Of a DNA stretch of 13,208 nt, positions 1-7,542 are shown one piece after another. This stretch comes from Pseudomonadota bacterium (GTDB taxonomy: Bacteria; Pseudomonadota; Alphaproteobacteria; Rhizobiales; Xanthobacteraceae): positions 1 through 13,208 of the forward strand of contig JAEXXW010000266.1 of NCBI GenBank assembly GCA_023405565.1. Reading direction: 5' to 3'. Numbering within the stretch: the stretch's first letter is position 1; each line of letters opens with the position of its first letter. A model generated the notes under the pieces. That model worked only from the letters and a program-made list of their open reading frames with translations, did no database searches and was not told where the DNA came from. The position numbers and the translations under genes are program-made.

Positions 1-1
1 G

Positions 2-391
2 AACAAGCCCGGCGCGGTTGCGCATCTCGTCGAAAGCAACCTGAAGAAGGCGGCCTTTTTGCGCGAGGCCGTGCGGCTGACTGGCGCGTCGGCCAAGGTC
101 CACGCGACGCGCATCGAAGACTTTGTGGATGGCTTTGACGAACCCGTGGAGATCGTCACCGCCCGCGCGCTAGCGTCACTCGAAAATCTGTTCGATAAGT
201 CTTATCCCTTGTTGAAAAGGGGCGCGCATGCGCTGTTCCTCAAGGGACAAGATGTAGAGGGTGAATTGACCGCGGCATCTAAATATTGGACGATAAATGC
301 TGAGCTGATCCCGAGCATCACCGATGCCGGCGGCCGCATCGTCCACGTCCGTTCGATCGAGCCGCGTGTCCAGCCGTCTTCAGGTGCTTGA
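2..391 (+). CDS. rsmG: 16S rRNA (guanine527-N7)-methyltransferase RsmG, 3' part
   Basis: The gene is cut by the left edge. The open frame runs from base 2 to a TGA at 389-391, giving about 129 C-terminal residues. The visible stretch VESNLKKAAFLREA is a hallmark of RsmG (GidB), where this ESN-x-KK-x-x-FLRE segment belongs to the SAM-dependent Rossmann-like methyltransferase fold. The segment VTARALASLENL and the closing region, with a G-x-x-LFLKG-like strand, also fit. The family methylates N7 of G527 in 16S rRNA, using S-adenosylmethionine. TTG at 59-61 encodes the Leu of FLRE and is internal, not a start. parA follows after 27 bp on the same strand. The mnmG-rsmG-parA-parB order is common in alphaproteobacteria, so mnmG is expected just upstream. 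Identification is confident; the N-terminus is not visible. Confidence 0.93.
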   Translation, partial: NKPGAVAHLVESNLKKAAFLREAVRLTGASAKVHATRIEDFVDGFDEPVEIVTARALASLENLFDKSYPLLKRGAHALFLKGQDVEGELTAASKYWTINAELIPSITDAGGRIVHVRSIEPRVQPSSGA

Positions 392-418
392 GATTATTTT
401 CCTAGGCAGGGATTTGCC

Positions 419-1282
419 ATGACCGACGCTCCGACCATCGTTCCGCAGGATACGGCTGAGCCGACCGATGCCACGCAGTTCAAGCCGATGCGTGTTCTCG
501 CAGTTGCGAACCAGAAGGGTGGGGTCGGCAAGACGACCACCGCCATCAATCTTGGCACCGCACTCGCCGCCATCGGCGAGCGGGTGCTGATCATCGACCT
601 CGACCCGCAGGGCAACGCTTCGACCGGCCTTGGCATCGAGCGGCGCGATCGCAACCGGTCCACCTATGATGTTCTGATCGGGGAAGCCGCCTTGCGGGAT
701 GCCATCGTCACCACTTCGGTGCCGCGTCTGCATATCGCGCCATCGACAATGGATCTGGCTGGCCTCGAGCTCGAAGTTTCAAACGCGCGCGATCGCGCCG
801 TCCGTCTGCGCAATGCGATTGCCCGTCTGAATGACGGACACGCCGAGGGCAGCGACTACACTTACGTATTGGTGGATTGCCCGCCGTCGCTGAATCTTCT
901 CACCGTGAATGCGATGGCCGCATCCGACGCCATTCTCGTTCCGCTGCAATGCGAGTTCTTTGCGCTCGAAGGTTTGTCGCAATTGCTGAAGACAGTCGAG
1001 CAGGTGAAGGAGACGCTCAATCCGCGTCTGTCGATCCACGGCATCGTGCTGACGATGTTCGATGCGCGCAACAATCTCTCGAACCAGGTCGTCGCCGACG
1101 TGCGCGAGTTCATGGGCTCGAAAGTCTACGACACCGTCATTCCGCGGAACGTGCGCATTTCGGAAGCGCCATCCTATGGAAAGCCCGTGCTTGTTTATGA
1201 TCTCAAATGTGCCGGCAGCGACGCTTATCTCAGATTGGCGACGGAGGTGATCCAGCGCGAACGCGACCTCGCGACGAACTGA
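419..1282 (+). CDS. parA: Chromosome-partitioning ATPase ParA
   Basis: This 287-residue protein is a ParA/Soj-type deviant Walker ATPase. After an N-terminal tail of about 24 residues comes the deviant Walker A motif KGGVGKTT (33-40) with its signature lysine K33. The A' motif IIDLDPQGNAST follows (58-69, D60), and the Walker B strand is YVLVDCPPS (149-157, D153). The closing part RNVRISEAPSYGKPV is also typical. ParA binds DNA non-specifically as an ATP dimer and moves ParB-parS complexes to segregate replicated origins. The start is ATG 419, with AGGG at 408-411 spaced 7 nt away. The gene lies 27 bp after rsmG and 66 bp before the preferred parB start, so it probably belongs to a mnmG-rsmG-parAB transcription unit. 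Length and motifs are complete, with no sign of damage. Confidence 0.97.
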   Translation: MTDAPTIVPQDTAEPTDATQFKPMRVLAVANQKGGVGKTTTAINLGTALAAIGERVLIIDLDPQGNASTGLGIERRDRNRSTYDVLIGEAALRDAIVTTSVPRLHIAPSTMDLAGLELEVSNARDRAVRLRNAIARLNDGHAEGSDYTYVLVDCPPSLNLLTVNAMAASDAILVPLQCEFFALEGLSQLLKTVEQVKETLNPRLSIHGIVLTMFDARNNLSNQVVADVREFMGSKVYDTVIPRNVRISEAPSYGKPVLVYDLKCAGSDAYLRLATEVIQRERDLATN

Positions 1283-1348
1283 ATGCATTTGGCTTGAAGT
1301 AATCTGGAAATGGAGGACGCGGTGGCGCGATTGTCAGGAGCAGCCGAT

Positions 1349-2227
1349 ATGGCAGAAGAAACGCGATCGCGATTGGGGCGTGGCCTCGCCGCGCTGATGG
1401 GCGATGTCGGTGCCGAGTCGCCGACATCGGATCGCGCACCGAAATCGCAACGCCGTGTGCCGATCGAACACATCAAGGCCAACCCGCGTAACCCGCGCCG
1501 TATCTTTGCCGATGCGGAGCTGGAAGAACTGTCGCAATCGATTCGCGAGCGCGGCATCATTCAGCCGATCGTCGTGCGTGCTGCGCCGGATGGCAGCAAG
1601 AACTTCGAAATCATCGCGGGCGAGCGGCGCTGGCGTGCATCGCAACGCGCCGGTCTGCACGAAGTGCCGATCGTTGTTCTCGAAGTCACCGATGCCGAAG
1701 CACTCGAACTCGCGATCATCGAAAATATCCAGCGCGCCGATCTCAATCCGCTTGAAGAGGCCGCTGGCTATCAGTCGCTCGCCAGCCAGTACAGCCACAG
1801 TCAGGACGATATCGCGACCATCGTCGGCAAGAGCCGCAGCCATGTCGCCAACACGTTGCGTCTGTTGAAGCTGCCGGATGCGGTGAAGAGCTACATCAAT
1901 GAGGGCAAGCTGACCGCTGGTCATGCGCGCGCATTGATCAACCAGAGCGACCCGGAATCTATCGCGCGCGAAATCGTCGAGAAGGGCCTCAACGTCCGTC
2001 AGGTCGAGAAGCTGCGGCAGGATGATGCCAAGGCGGCGAAGAAACCGAAGTCGAGCGCCAAGGCGCGCAAGGATGCGAATATCGCAGCTTTGGAAAAGCA
2101 ATTGTCCGATGCGCTCGGGCTTGTGGTGGAGATCACCGACAAGGGCCGCGCCGGGGGTGTGCTTGGCATTCGCTATCGGACGCTCGAACAGCTCGACGGC
2201 GTGATTGCCAAGTTGCAGCGGTCGTAA
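1349..2227 (+). CDS. parB: Chromosome-partitioning protein ParB (CTPase, parS-binding)
   Basis: The protein has 292 residues from ATG 1349. I chose this start because AGGAG (1336-1340) lies 8 nt upstream and the product opens MAEETRSRLGRGLAALMGD, the usual alphaproteobacterial ParB N-terminus that stimulates ParA. An in-frame ATG at 1310 would add 13 residues but has a poorer ribosome site. Visible ParB parts are NPRNPRR (45-51), the CTP-binding motif GERRWRA (91-97), ENIQR (125-129), and a helix-turn-helix around 152-173 (DDIATIVGKSRSHVANTLRL). A Lys/Ala-rich linker leads to a C-terminal dimerisation domain. ParB loads at parS and spreads as a CTP-dependent clamp, acting with ParA encoded just upstream. 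No parS site (TGTTTCACGTGAAACA type) is seen in the window. parB is followed by an inverted-repeat element and convergent holA. Confidence 0.96.
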   Translation: MAEETRSRLGRGLAALMGDVGAESPTSDRAPKSQRRVPIEHIKANPRNPRRIFADAELEELSQSIRERGIIQPIVVRAAPDGSKNFEIIAGERRWRASQRAGLHEVPIVVLEVTDAEALELAIIENIQRADLNPLEEAAGYQSLASQYSHSQDDIATIVGKSRSHVANTLRLLKLPDAVKSYINEGKLTAGHARALINQSDPESIAREIVEKGLNVRQVEKLRQDDAKAAKKPKSSAKARKDANIAALEKQLSDALGLVVEITDKGRAGGVLGIRYRTLEQLDGVIAKLQRS

Positions 2228-2234
2228 GCGAATC

Positions 2235-2401
2235 GTCATTCCGGGACAGCCCGCCCGATCTCGGGTAAACCCGAGATCGGAATGAAGCATGATCCAAGCC
2301 GGCAACAGCCGACTTGGATTCGGGCTGGACCCGGAATCCAGCCACACCCCTTGCTTGATTGGATTCCGGGCTCGCGAACTGCGTTCGCGCACCGGAATGA
2401 C
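2235..2401. repeat. Nested inverted-repeat intergenic element between parB and holA
   Basis: The element is bounded by a perfect 10-bp inverted repeat, GTCATTCCGG (2235-2244) and CCGGAATGAC (2392-2401). It contains four nested hairpins. The first has a 12-bp stem, 2255-2266 with 2269-2280 (CCGATCTCGGGT and its complement). The second pairs 2292-2303 with 2308-2319 (ATCCAAG/CTTGGAT, then CGGC/GCCG around AACA, one mismatch). The third pairs 2330-2340 with 2360-2370 (CCCGGAATCCA, 11 bp, perfect). The fourth pairs 2373-2379 with 2383-2389 (CGCGAAC/GTTCGCG). The layout matches the dispersed CATTCCGG...CCGGAATG palindromic elements I recall from Bradyrhizobium and Rhodopseudomonas genomes. It begins 7 bp after the parB stop and ends 3 bp before the holA stop, so it probably also serves as a two-way terminator. 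No transposase or clear target duplication is seen. Confidence 0.75.
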
Positions 2402-2404
2402 CAG

Positions 2405-3433
2405 TTATCCCTTCCGTCTCGCTGCCGTTGCCAGCGACATCATTGCCCTCTGCGCAATCGCTTCGGCCAGATGCGGCTGGCGCCGTGTTTCGAGCAGCGT
2501 ATCGCCAAGCGACGCGATTGCATCAAACAGCTTGGCCGTCGTCCAGGCGCGCAAGGCGGCGTCGATCGCCGGCTTGCGCCGAAAATGAATCGGTGGCCGA
2601 GCGCTTTCGATCACGCTGGTTGTCGATTGTCCCTCTTCGACGGCAATCCGCATCCGATGAAGACTGGAAACATGCCGCAACGCTGACGACACGATCGCGC
2701 CCGGTGCCGTGCCTTCACCGCGCGCCTTGGTAAAATGCGTTTCGACCTCCGCCGGTTTTCCAGCAAAGGCGGCATCGATGACGTTGTCGAGTGCAACAGC
2801 CGATGCGTCCGCCACCACCGCGATCACGTCCTCGATGGTGACGCGATCGCGGCCATGAACATAAAGCGCAAGCTTGCGCAATTCGTTGCGCGTTGCCTGA
2901 CGATCGCCGCCGAGGAATGGCAACAAGGCTGCCCGTGCATCGGGTGCGATGGCGAGGCCTGCTTTTTTCAACTCATCGTCGACGACCTGCGCAACGTCGC
3001 GGTCGCTGTCGGCATAGCAGGCGATCGCGGCCGCGTTCTTCGCCTTCTCGCATAGGGTGCGCAATGGAGCCGTCTTGCGCAGATCGCCCGCTTCGATAAT
3101 GACGCGGCAGTCGGGCGCTGTTGCCGCAAGCAGGCTCTCCACGGCCGAAGCGATATTGCGACTGCTGGCCTTGACCCAGATGGCTCTCCGGCCGCCGAAC
3201 ATCGGGATGGTGTTGGCCTCCTCGACGAGCCGAAACGGATTTCCAGATAACTCGTCGCCATCCATCTTGATCAGGGAAAAGACGTCAGCCGGATTATCGA
3301 CCGAGGTTTTCGCAAGCGCTTCAGCCCGTTCGTGCACAAGACCGGAATCAGGGCCATAGATCAGAACAACCGGGCGCGCCGGATCGGGGCGTGAAATGAA
3401 TGCGTCTGCCTCGAACGGTTTGACGATTGTCAT
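2405..3433 (-). CDS. holA: DNA polymerase III subunit delta
   Basis: This 342-residue protein has the normal length for HolA. It opens MTIVKPFEADAFISRPDP, followed by VVLIYGPDSGLVHERAEAL (about 22-40). This replaces a true Walker A: the delta subunit has an AAA+ fold but no working ATP site. Further family signs are the LVEEANTIPMFGGRRAIWV stretch, the region around LLPFLGGDRQATRNELRKLALY, and the C-terminal helical collar domain with LAEAIAQRAMMSLA. Delta opens the beta clamp within the clamp-loader complex. The start is ATG at 3433-3431 on the minus strand; GGGAGGA lies about 11 nt upstream, a little far. It lies 80 bp downstream of lptE and probably shares the leuS-lptE-holA transcript. 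The stop TAA (2407-2405) lies 3 bp from the palindromic element. Confidence 0.92.
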   Translation of the reverse strand: MTIVKPFEADAFISRPDPARPVVLIYGPDSGLVHERAEALAKTSVDNPADVFSLIKMDGDELSGNPFRLVEEANTIPMFGGRRAIWVKASSRNIASAVESLLAATAPDCRVIIEAGDLRKTAPLRTLCEKAKNAAAIACYADSDRDVAQVVDDELKKAGLAIAPDARAALLPFLGGDRQATRNELRKLALYVHGRDRVTIEDVIAVVADASAVALDNVIDAAFAGKPAEVETHFTKARGEGTAPGAIVSSALRHVSSLHRMRIAVEEGQSTTSVIESARPPIHFRRKPAIDAALRAWTTAKLFDAIASLGDTLLETRRQPHLAEAIAQRAMMSLATAARRKG

Positions 3434-3490
3434 ATCGGATGCTGTCCTCCCGCAGGGGGACCTATAGCCACAGCTTTGGATTATGGCTTT

Positions 3491-3508
3491 CCGCTTCCGC
3501 GGAAGCGG
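3491..3508. other. 18-bp perfect palindrome between lptE and holA
   Basis: CCGCTTCCGCGGAAGCGG is its own reverse complement. It starts 5 bp beyond the lptE stop (3516-3514) in the direction of transcription and lies about 57 bp before the holA start. As RNA it could form a 7-bp stem with a CGCG loop. It has no U-tract after it, so it is not a standard intrinsic terminator. It could instead be an mRNA-processing or 3'-stabilising hairpin, a weak attenuator, or a protein-binding site. Confidence 0.5.
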
Positions 3509-3513
3509 TCAAC

Positions 3514-4083
3514 TTATCCGCCTGAAACGAAATAAGACGCAAGGCGTGTCTTGATCTGTTCAGCGATGATGCTGGATGCGCGATTCTGGGCGTCGCGTTC
3601 GCCGCGCTGGCGGGCGAAACGCTGCTGCTGACCGGGAATGTCGTAGGATGCCCGGGAAAAGGCCCGGCCCGTCAGGACGACCTTGTTGGTTGCCAGCTCG
3701 GTCAGGCTATACGTCGCGTCAATGCCGTAAATTTCCATGTCCGGCCGCGCCGTCGTCGTGTCCACAATGACGCGCTGATTGTTGCCACTGATGACGATCT
3801 TGAGCCGATAGGCAGGCGATGTCGGCGCCGAACCGCCGGTGATCCCGAAAATCAGGTCGTTGCGGATTTCATTGCCCAATCGGGCTTCCGGCGTGCCATT
3901 GGGAGCGTCGATCTGCTCGATATCCACGCTGGCCAATGCTGACGGAACGGAGGTATTTCCGTTGGTTCCGGTCGCGGTGCCATAGAGAGGCTGGAAGCAG
4001 CCGGCCGTCAGCCCGGCACTGGCAAAAGCCAGCCCCAGCGCCACAAAGCGACCGATCCCCCGTTTTCCCCTAGGCAACGACAT
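3514..4083 (-). CDS. lptE: LPS-assembly lipoprotein LptE (alphaproteobacterial type)
   Basis: This 189-residue predicted outer-membrane lipoprotein has a basic n-region (RGKRGIGR) and a hydrophobic stretch ([13 protein letters not shown]). The lipobox LTAG-C follows with the acylated cysteine at C29, then FQPLYG, a typical LptE opening. The mature part is a small alpha/beta domain with [17 protein letters not shown], the segment [31 protein letters not shown], and a Q/R-rich C-terminal helix. LptE plugs the LptD barrel and helps deliver LPS to the outer leaflet. The start ATG (4083-4081) overlaps the 3' end of leuS by 14 bp, so its translation is probably coupled to leuS. holA follows 80 bp downstream after a palindrome. 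The call rests on the lipobox, length, FQPLYG and the conserved leuS-lptE-holA order. Confidence 0.9.
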   Translation of the reverse strand: MSLPRGKRGIGRFVALGLAFASAGLTAGCFQPLYGTATGTNGNTSVPSALASVDIEQIDAPNGTPEARLGNEIRNDLIFGITGGSAPTSPAYRLKIVISGNNQRVIVDTTTARPDMEIYGIDATYSLTELATNKVVLTGRAFSRASYDIPGQQQRFARQRGERDAQNRASSIIAEQIKTRLASYFVSGG

Positions 4084-6703
4084 TCACAATCCTTTGCGGG
4101 ACAACAATGACCTTTTTGGGAGCTTTCCCGTCCAAGGCCTTCTTTACCGCATCAAGCGTTAAGACGGCAGCCTCAATATCGGAATTTCCGGCGTCCCGTG
4201 GCACGGTTACATCAGCCCGCTTCTTGCCGTTCACCTGGACCGGCAGGGTGATGGTGTTTTCCACCAGCAATTCCGCCTCGACCTGCGGCCAGGGCTGCAT
4301 CGAGATCAGCGTCTGGTGGCCGAGCGCAACCCAGCATTCTTCGGCCAGATGCGGCATCATCGGTGCAAAAAGCTGGGCCAGGATGTCGCCGGCCTCGCGA
4401 ATCGCAAAGGCGAAGTCCGGCGTGATGTCGTCCGGCGAGGTGACGGCACCGATCGAAGAGCCGAGCGCGTTGGCGAATTCATAGATATGCGCCACGCAGC
4501 GGTTGAAGCGCAGCTTCTCGATGTCGTCGGACACTTTCGCCAGTGCTCCGTGGGCGGCCTTCCGCACCGCCATGGCCGGCTCGCCGAAGGATTGCGGCTG
4601 GTCGGCCGGGGCCTTGGCGGCGATCTCGGCGATTTCTCCGACCAGACGCCACAGGCGCTGCACGAAGCGCCAAGACCCCTGCACGCCTTCCTCGCTCCAG
4701 ATGACGTCGCGTTCGGGCGGCGAATCGGAGAGCACGAACCAGCGCGCCGTGTCGGCGCCGTAACCACCGATGATGTCGTCGGGGTCGACCGTGTTCTTCT
4801 TCGACTTCGACATCTTCTCGATGTGGCCGATCTCGATCGGCTCACCGGTCGCCGTCAGCGTTGCCTTGCGCTGATCGCCCATGCCTTCGATGGTGACCTC
4901 GGCCGGCATGACGAAGGTGCCGTCCTCTTTGCGATAGGTTTCGTGAACGACCATGCCCTGCGTGAAGAGACCGGCGAACGGCTCATCGACGCCCGCATGT
5001 CCGGTCTTCTTCATCGCGCGCGTGAAGAAGCGGCTGTAGAGCAGATGCAAAATCGCGTGTTCGATGCCGCCGATATATTGATCGACCGGCAACCAGCGAT
5101 CGACGATGTTGCGATCGGTCGGTGCGGTTTCGATCCACGGATCGGTGAAACGCGCGTAGTACCACGATGAATCGACGAAGGTGTCCATCGTGTCGGTTTC
5201 ACGGCGTGCGGGCTTGCCGCATGACGGACACGCGACATGCTTCCAGCTCTCATGACGATCAAGCGGATTGCCCGGCCGGTCGAAGCTGACATCGTCCGGC
5301 AATTGCACTGGCAGGTCTTTCTTCGGCACCGGCACGATGCCGCAATCGTCGCAATAGATGATCGGGATCGGGCAGCCCCAATAGCGCTGGCGCGATACGC
5401 CCCAATCGCGCAGACGGAAATTCACCTGCCGTTTTGCAATTGGTTTGTTTCCGCGTGTTTCGCTCTCAAGACGTTTTGCGACTTCATCCTTCGCCTGTTC
5501 GATGGTCATGCCATCGAGGAAGCGCGAATTGATCATCGTGCCGTCACCGTCATAGGCGGTGTCGGTGATGACGAATGTCTTCGGATCCTGACCGGCCGGG
5601 CAAACCACCGGCACGTTGCCGAGCCCGTATTTGTTGACGAAATCGAGGTCGCGCTGATCATGCGCCGGGCAGCCGAAGATGGCGCCGGTGCCGTAATCCA
5701 TCAAAATGAAGTTCGCGACATAGACCGGCAATTGCCATGCCGGATCGAGCGGATGAACCGCCTTGATGCCGGTGTCGAATCCGAGCTTCTCCGCTTTGTC
5801 GATGATCTCCTGCGCGGTGCCATGGCGTTTGCACTCGGCGATGAACTCGGCAAGCTTCGGATTGTTCGCAGCGACAGCTGACGCCAATGGATGATCCGGC
5901 GCGATCGCGACAAACTTCGCACCGAACAATGTGTCGGGGCGCGTCGTGAAGATATCGAGTTCGCTTTCGCCATTCGGCGTTGTCTTCGCATCGAGTGCAA
6001 AGCGAACGAACAGACCTTCCGAGCGGCCGATCCAGTTGCGCTGCATCAGGCGCACTTTCTCCGGCCAGCGATCGAGTGTGTCGATCGCATCGAGCAAGTC
6101 CTGTGCGTAATCGCTGATCTTGAAGAACCACTGCGTCAGCTCGCGCTGTTCGACGAGTGCGCCGGACCGCCAGCCGCGACCATCGATCACCTGCTCGTTG
6201 GCGAGCACGGTGTGATCGACCGGGTCCCAGTTGACCTTGGATTGCTTGCGTTCGACGAGTCCCGCTTGCAGGAAGTCGAGGAACATCGCCTGCTGATGGC
6301 GATAATAATTCGGATCGCAGGTCGCGATTTCACGCGCCCAGTCGAGTGACAAGCCCATCGACTGGAGCTGGCTCTTCATCGATGCGATGTTCTGATAGGT
6401 CCAGGCTTTCGGATGGACCTTGCGTTCCATCGCCGCGTTTTCCGCTGGCATGCCGAACGCATCCCAACCCATGGGATGCAGCACCGAGAAACCCCTGGCC
6501 CGCTTGTAGCGGGCGACGACATCGCCCATCGTGTAGTTGCGCACATGGCCCATATGGATGCGCCCCGACGGATAGGGGAACATCTCGAGCACGTAATATT
6601 TCGGGCGTGGGTCGTCGTTCTTGGTCCCGAAGATTTCGCGATCGGTCCAGATTTTTTGCCAGCGCGGCTCGGCGTCGCGGGCGTTGTAACGCTCGGTGCT
6701 CAT
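4070..6703 (-). CDS. leuS: Leucyl-tRNA synthetase
   Basis: From ATG 6703-6701 the protein has 877 residues and opens [16 protein letters not shown]. An in-frame TTG one codon upstream (6706-6704) is possible but less likely. The class I signatures are HMGH (50-53, the HIGH motif, within [11 protein letters not shown]) and KMSKS (630-634). Between them lie the CP1 editing domain (about 225-420, with [10 protein letters not shown]), the [19 protein letters not shown] stretch, a CDDC...CPSC metal-site region and the [13 protein letters not shown] motif. The C-terminal anticodon-binding domain ends in [13 protein letters not shown] and an [13 protein letters not shown] tail. It charges tRNA-Leu and edits mischarged tRNA. 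It is the first gene of the leuS-lptE-holA block and diverges from yggS. No good Shine-Dalgarno sequence is visible. Confidence 0.98.
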   Translation of the reverse strand: MSTERYNARDAEPRWQKIWTDREIFGTKNDDPRPKYYVLEMFPYPSGRIHMGHVRNYTMGDVVARYKRARGFSVLHPMGWDAFGMPAENAAMERKVHPKAWTYQNIASMKSQLQSMGLSLDWAREIATCDPNYYRHQQAMFLDFLQAGLVERKQSKVNWDPVDHTVLANEQVIDGRGWRSGALVEQRELTQWFFKISDYAQDLLDAIDTLDRWPEKVRLMQRNWIGRSEGLFVRFALDAKTTPNGESELDIFTTRPDTLFGAKFVAIAPDHPLASAVAANNPKLAEFIAECKRHGTAQEIIDKAEKLGFDTGIKAVHPLDPAWQLPVYVANFILMDYGTGAIFGCPAHDQRDLDFVNKYGLGNVPVVCPAGQDPKTFVITDTAYDGDGTMINSRFLDGMTIEQAKDEVAKRLESETRGNKPIAKRQVNFRLRDWGVSRQRYWGCPIPIIYCDDCGIVPVPKKDLPVQLPDDVSFDRPGNPLDRHESWKHVACPSCGKPARRETDTMDTFVDSSWYYARFTDPWIETAPTDRNIVDRWLPVDQYIGGIEHAILHLLYSRFFTRAMKKTGHAGVDEPFAGLFTQGMVVHETYRKEDGTFVMPAEVTIEGMGDQRKATLTATGEPIEIGHIEKMSKSKKNTVDPDDIIGGYGADTARWFVLSDSPPERDVIWSEEGVQGSWRFVQRLWRLVGEIAEIAAKAPADQPQSFGEPAMAVRKAAHGALAKVSDDIEKLRFNRCVAHIYEFANALGSSIGAVTSPDDITPDFAFAIREAGDILAQLFAPMMPHLAEECWVALGHQTLISMQPWPQVEAELLVENTITLPVQVNGKKRADVTVPRDAGNSDIEAAVLTLDAVKKALDGKAPKKVIVVPQRIVNVVA

Positions 6704-6732
6704 CAATGGTTGGCTCAGGGTCAGAATAGAGG

Positions 6733-6759
6733 CGGAAAGGACACGAAAACCCCTTTCCG
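6733..6759 (-). promoter_or_regulatory. leuS: Hairpin in the leuS 5' leader region
   Basis: CGGAAAGG (6733-6740) and CCTTTCCG (6752-6759) form a perfect 8-bp inverted repeat with an 11-nt loop, about 30 bp upstream of the leuS ATG. A TTGACC hexamer reads on the minus strand at 6764-6759, but no convincing -10 lies 16-18 bp from it. The hairpin may lie in the leuS leader. I see neither a short leader peptide with leucine codons nor a T-box. Confidence 0.3.
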
Positions 6760-6816
6760 GTCAACGGTGTTAGCGGTCATTTGCCGACGTCGGCGGAGCG
6801 GAATGGCTTTCCCTAC

Positions 6817-6846
6817 TTGACCCGGCGGACGGTGGCGCGGTTATTC
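6817..6846 (+). promoter_or_regulatory. yggS: Candidate sigma-70-type promoter of yggS
   Basis: TTGACC (6817-6822) and TTATTC (6841-6846) are separated by 18 bp. If used, transcription would begin near 6853, which is the A of the preferred yggS ATG, so the mRNA would be leaderless or nearly so. This agrees with the lack of a Shine-Dalgarno sequence before that ATG. A 12-bp perfect palindrome, GCCGACGTCGGC (6783-6794), lies 22 bp upstream of the -35 and could be an operator. This is read from the sequence only. Confidence 0.3.
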
Positions 6847-6852
6847 GCGGAT

Positions 6853-7539
6853 ATGGAGTCTCACCTGAACGAATCCCATAGCGTGGCCGCCGGTATCGCA
6901 GAGGTCCGGGCGGAGATTGCGGCCGCCTGCCGCGAGGCGAGGCGCGATCCGGGTTCAGTGACGCTGATCGCCGTCAGCAAGACCTTCGATGCCGAGGCGA
7001 TCGAGCCGGTGATTCTCGCTGGCCAGCAGGTCTTTGGCGAGAACCGGGTTCAGGAAACCAAAGGCAAATGGCCCGTGCTGCTGGAACGACATCCGGGCCT
7101 GTCGCTACACCTGATCGGGCCGCTGCAGTCGAACAAGGCGAAGGAGGCGGTGGCCATGTTCGACGCCATTCACTCCGTCGACCGGCCGAGTCTGTGCGAA
7201 GCACTGGCCAAGGAGATAGCCAGGCAGGGCCGGGCGCCACAACTTTTCGTTGAGATCAATACCGGGGCCGAAGCACAGAAGGCCGGCATCCTTCCAGAAG
7301 ACGCCGACGCATTTCTGCGCGCGTGCAAGGACACCTATGGCCTGACGATTTCAGGCCTGATGTGTATCCCGCCCTTCGACGAGGCGCCGGCACCGCATTT
7401 TGCCCTTACAGCCAAGATCGCGGCCCGCAATGGACTGACGCTGCTGTCGATGGGCATGAGCGCGGATTACCGCGTCGCGATCCAGTTTGGCGCAACGCAT
7501 GTTCGTGTCGGCTCGGCCATTTTCGGCGCGCGAGGATAA
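6853..7539 (+). CDS. yggS: YggS/PROSC-family PLP homeostasis protein
   Basis: This 228-residue protein belongs to the YggS (PipY/PROSC) family, a PLP-binding TIM-barrel protein that buffers pyridoxal phosphate and affects amino-acid pools without known catalysis. The PLP-binding lysine is K43 in LIAVSKTF. Further motifs are FGENRVQE, LHLIGPLQSNK, HSVDR, FVEINTG, SGLMCIPP and, near the end, LSMGMSADYRVAIQFGATHVRVGSAIFG. I prefer ATG 6853 because it gives the usual family length. The frame stays open upstream to a TTG at 6781, but the extra residues resemble no family N-terminus and a candidate promoter lies within them. The gene diverges from leuS and ends 3 bp from the end of the convergent HerA-like gene. 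Confidence 0.93.
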   Translation: MESHLNESHSVAAGIAEVRAEIAAACREARRDPGSVTLIAVSKTFDAEAIEPVILAGQQVFGENRVQETKGKWPVLLERHPGLSLHLIGPLQSNKAKEAVAMFDAIHSVDRPSLCEALAKEIARQGRAPQLFVEINTGAEAQKAGILPEDADAFLRACKDTYGLTISGLMCIPPFDEAPAPHFALTAKIAARNGLTLLSMGMSADYRVAIQFGATHVRVGSAIFGARG

Positions 7540-7542
7540 AAT

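Noticed and set aside
1310..1348. Longer parB N-terminus from ATG 1310
   Set aside because: The ribosome site is weak and the added residues are unlike ParB. ATG 1349 has AGGAG at 8-nt spacing and the standard MAEE...RLGRGLAAL opening.
1334..2392. Long minus-strand open frame opposite parB (352 codons)
   Set aside because: It is antisense to clear ParB coding sequence and to the palindromic element; its product resembles no family and looks like a codon-bias shadow.
4316..5881. Long plus-strand open frames opposite leuS (4316-5170, 5237-5881)
   Set aside because: They are mirror frames of the conserved leuS gene in high-GC DNA, without ribosome sites or recognisable domains.
6781..6852. yggS extended to TTG 6781
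   Set aside because: It gives a protein longer than usual for the family with an unconserved N-terminus, and a candidate promoter sits within it.
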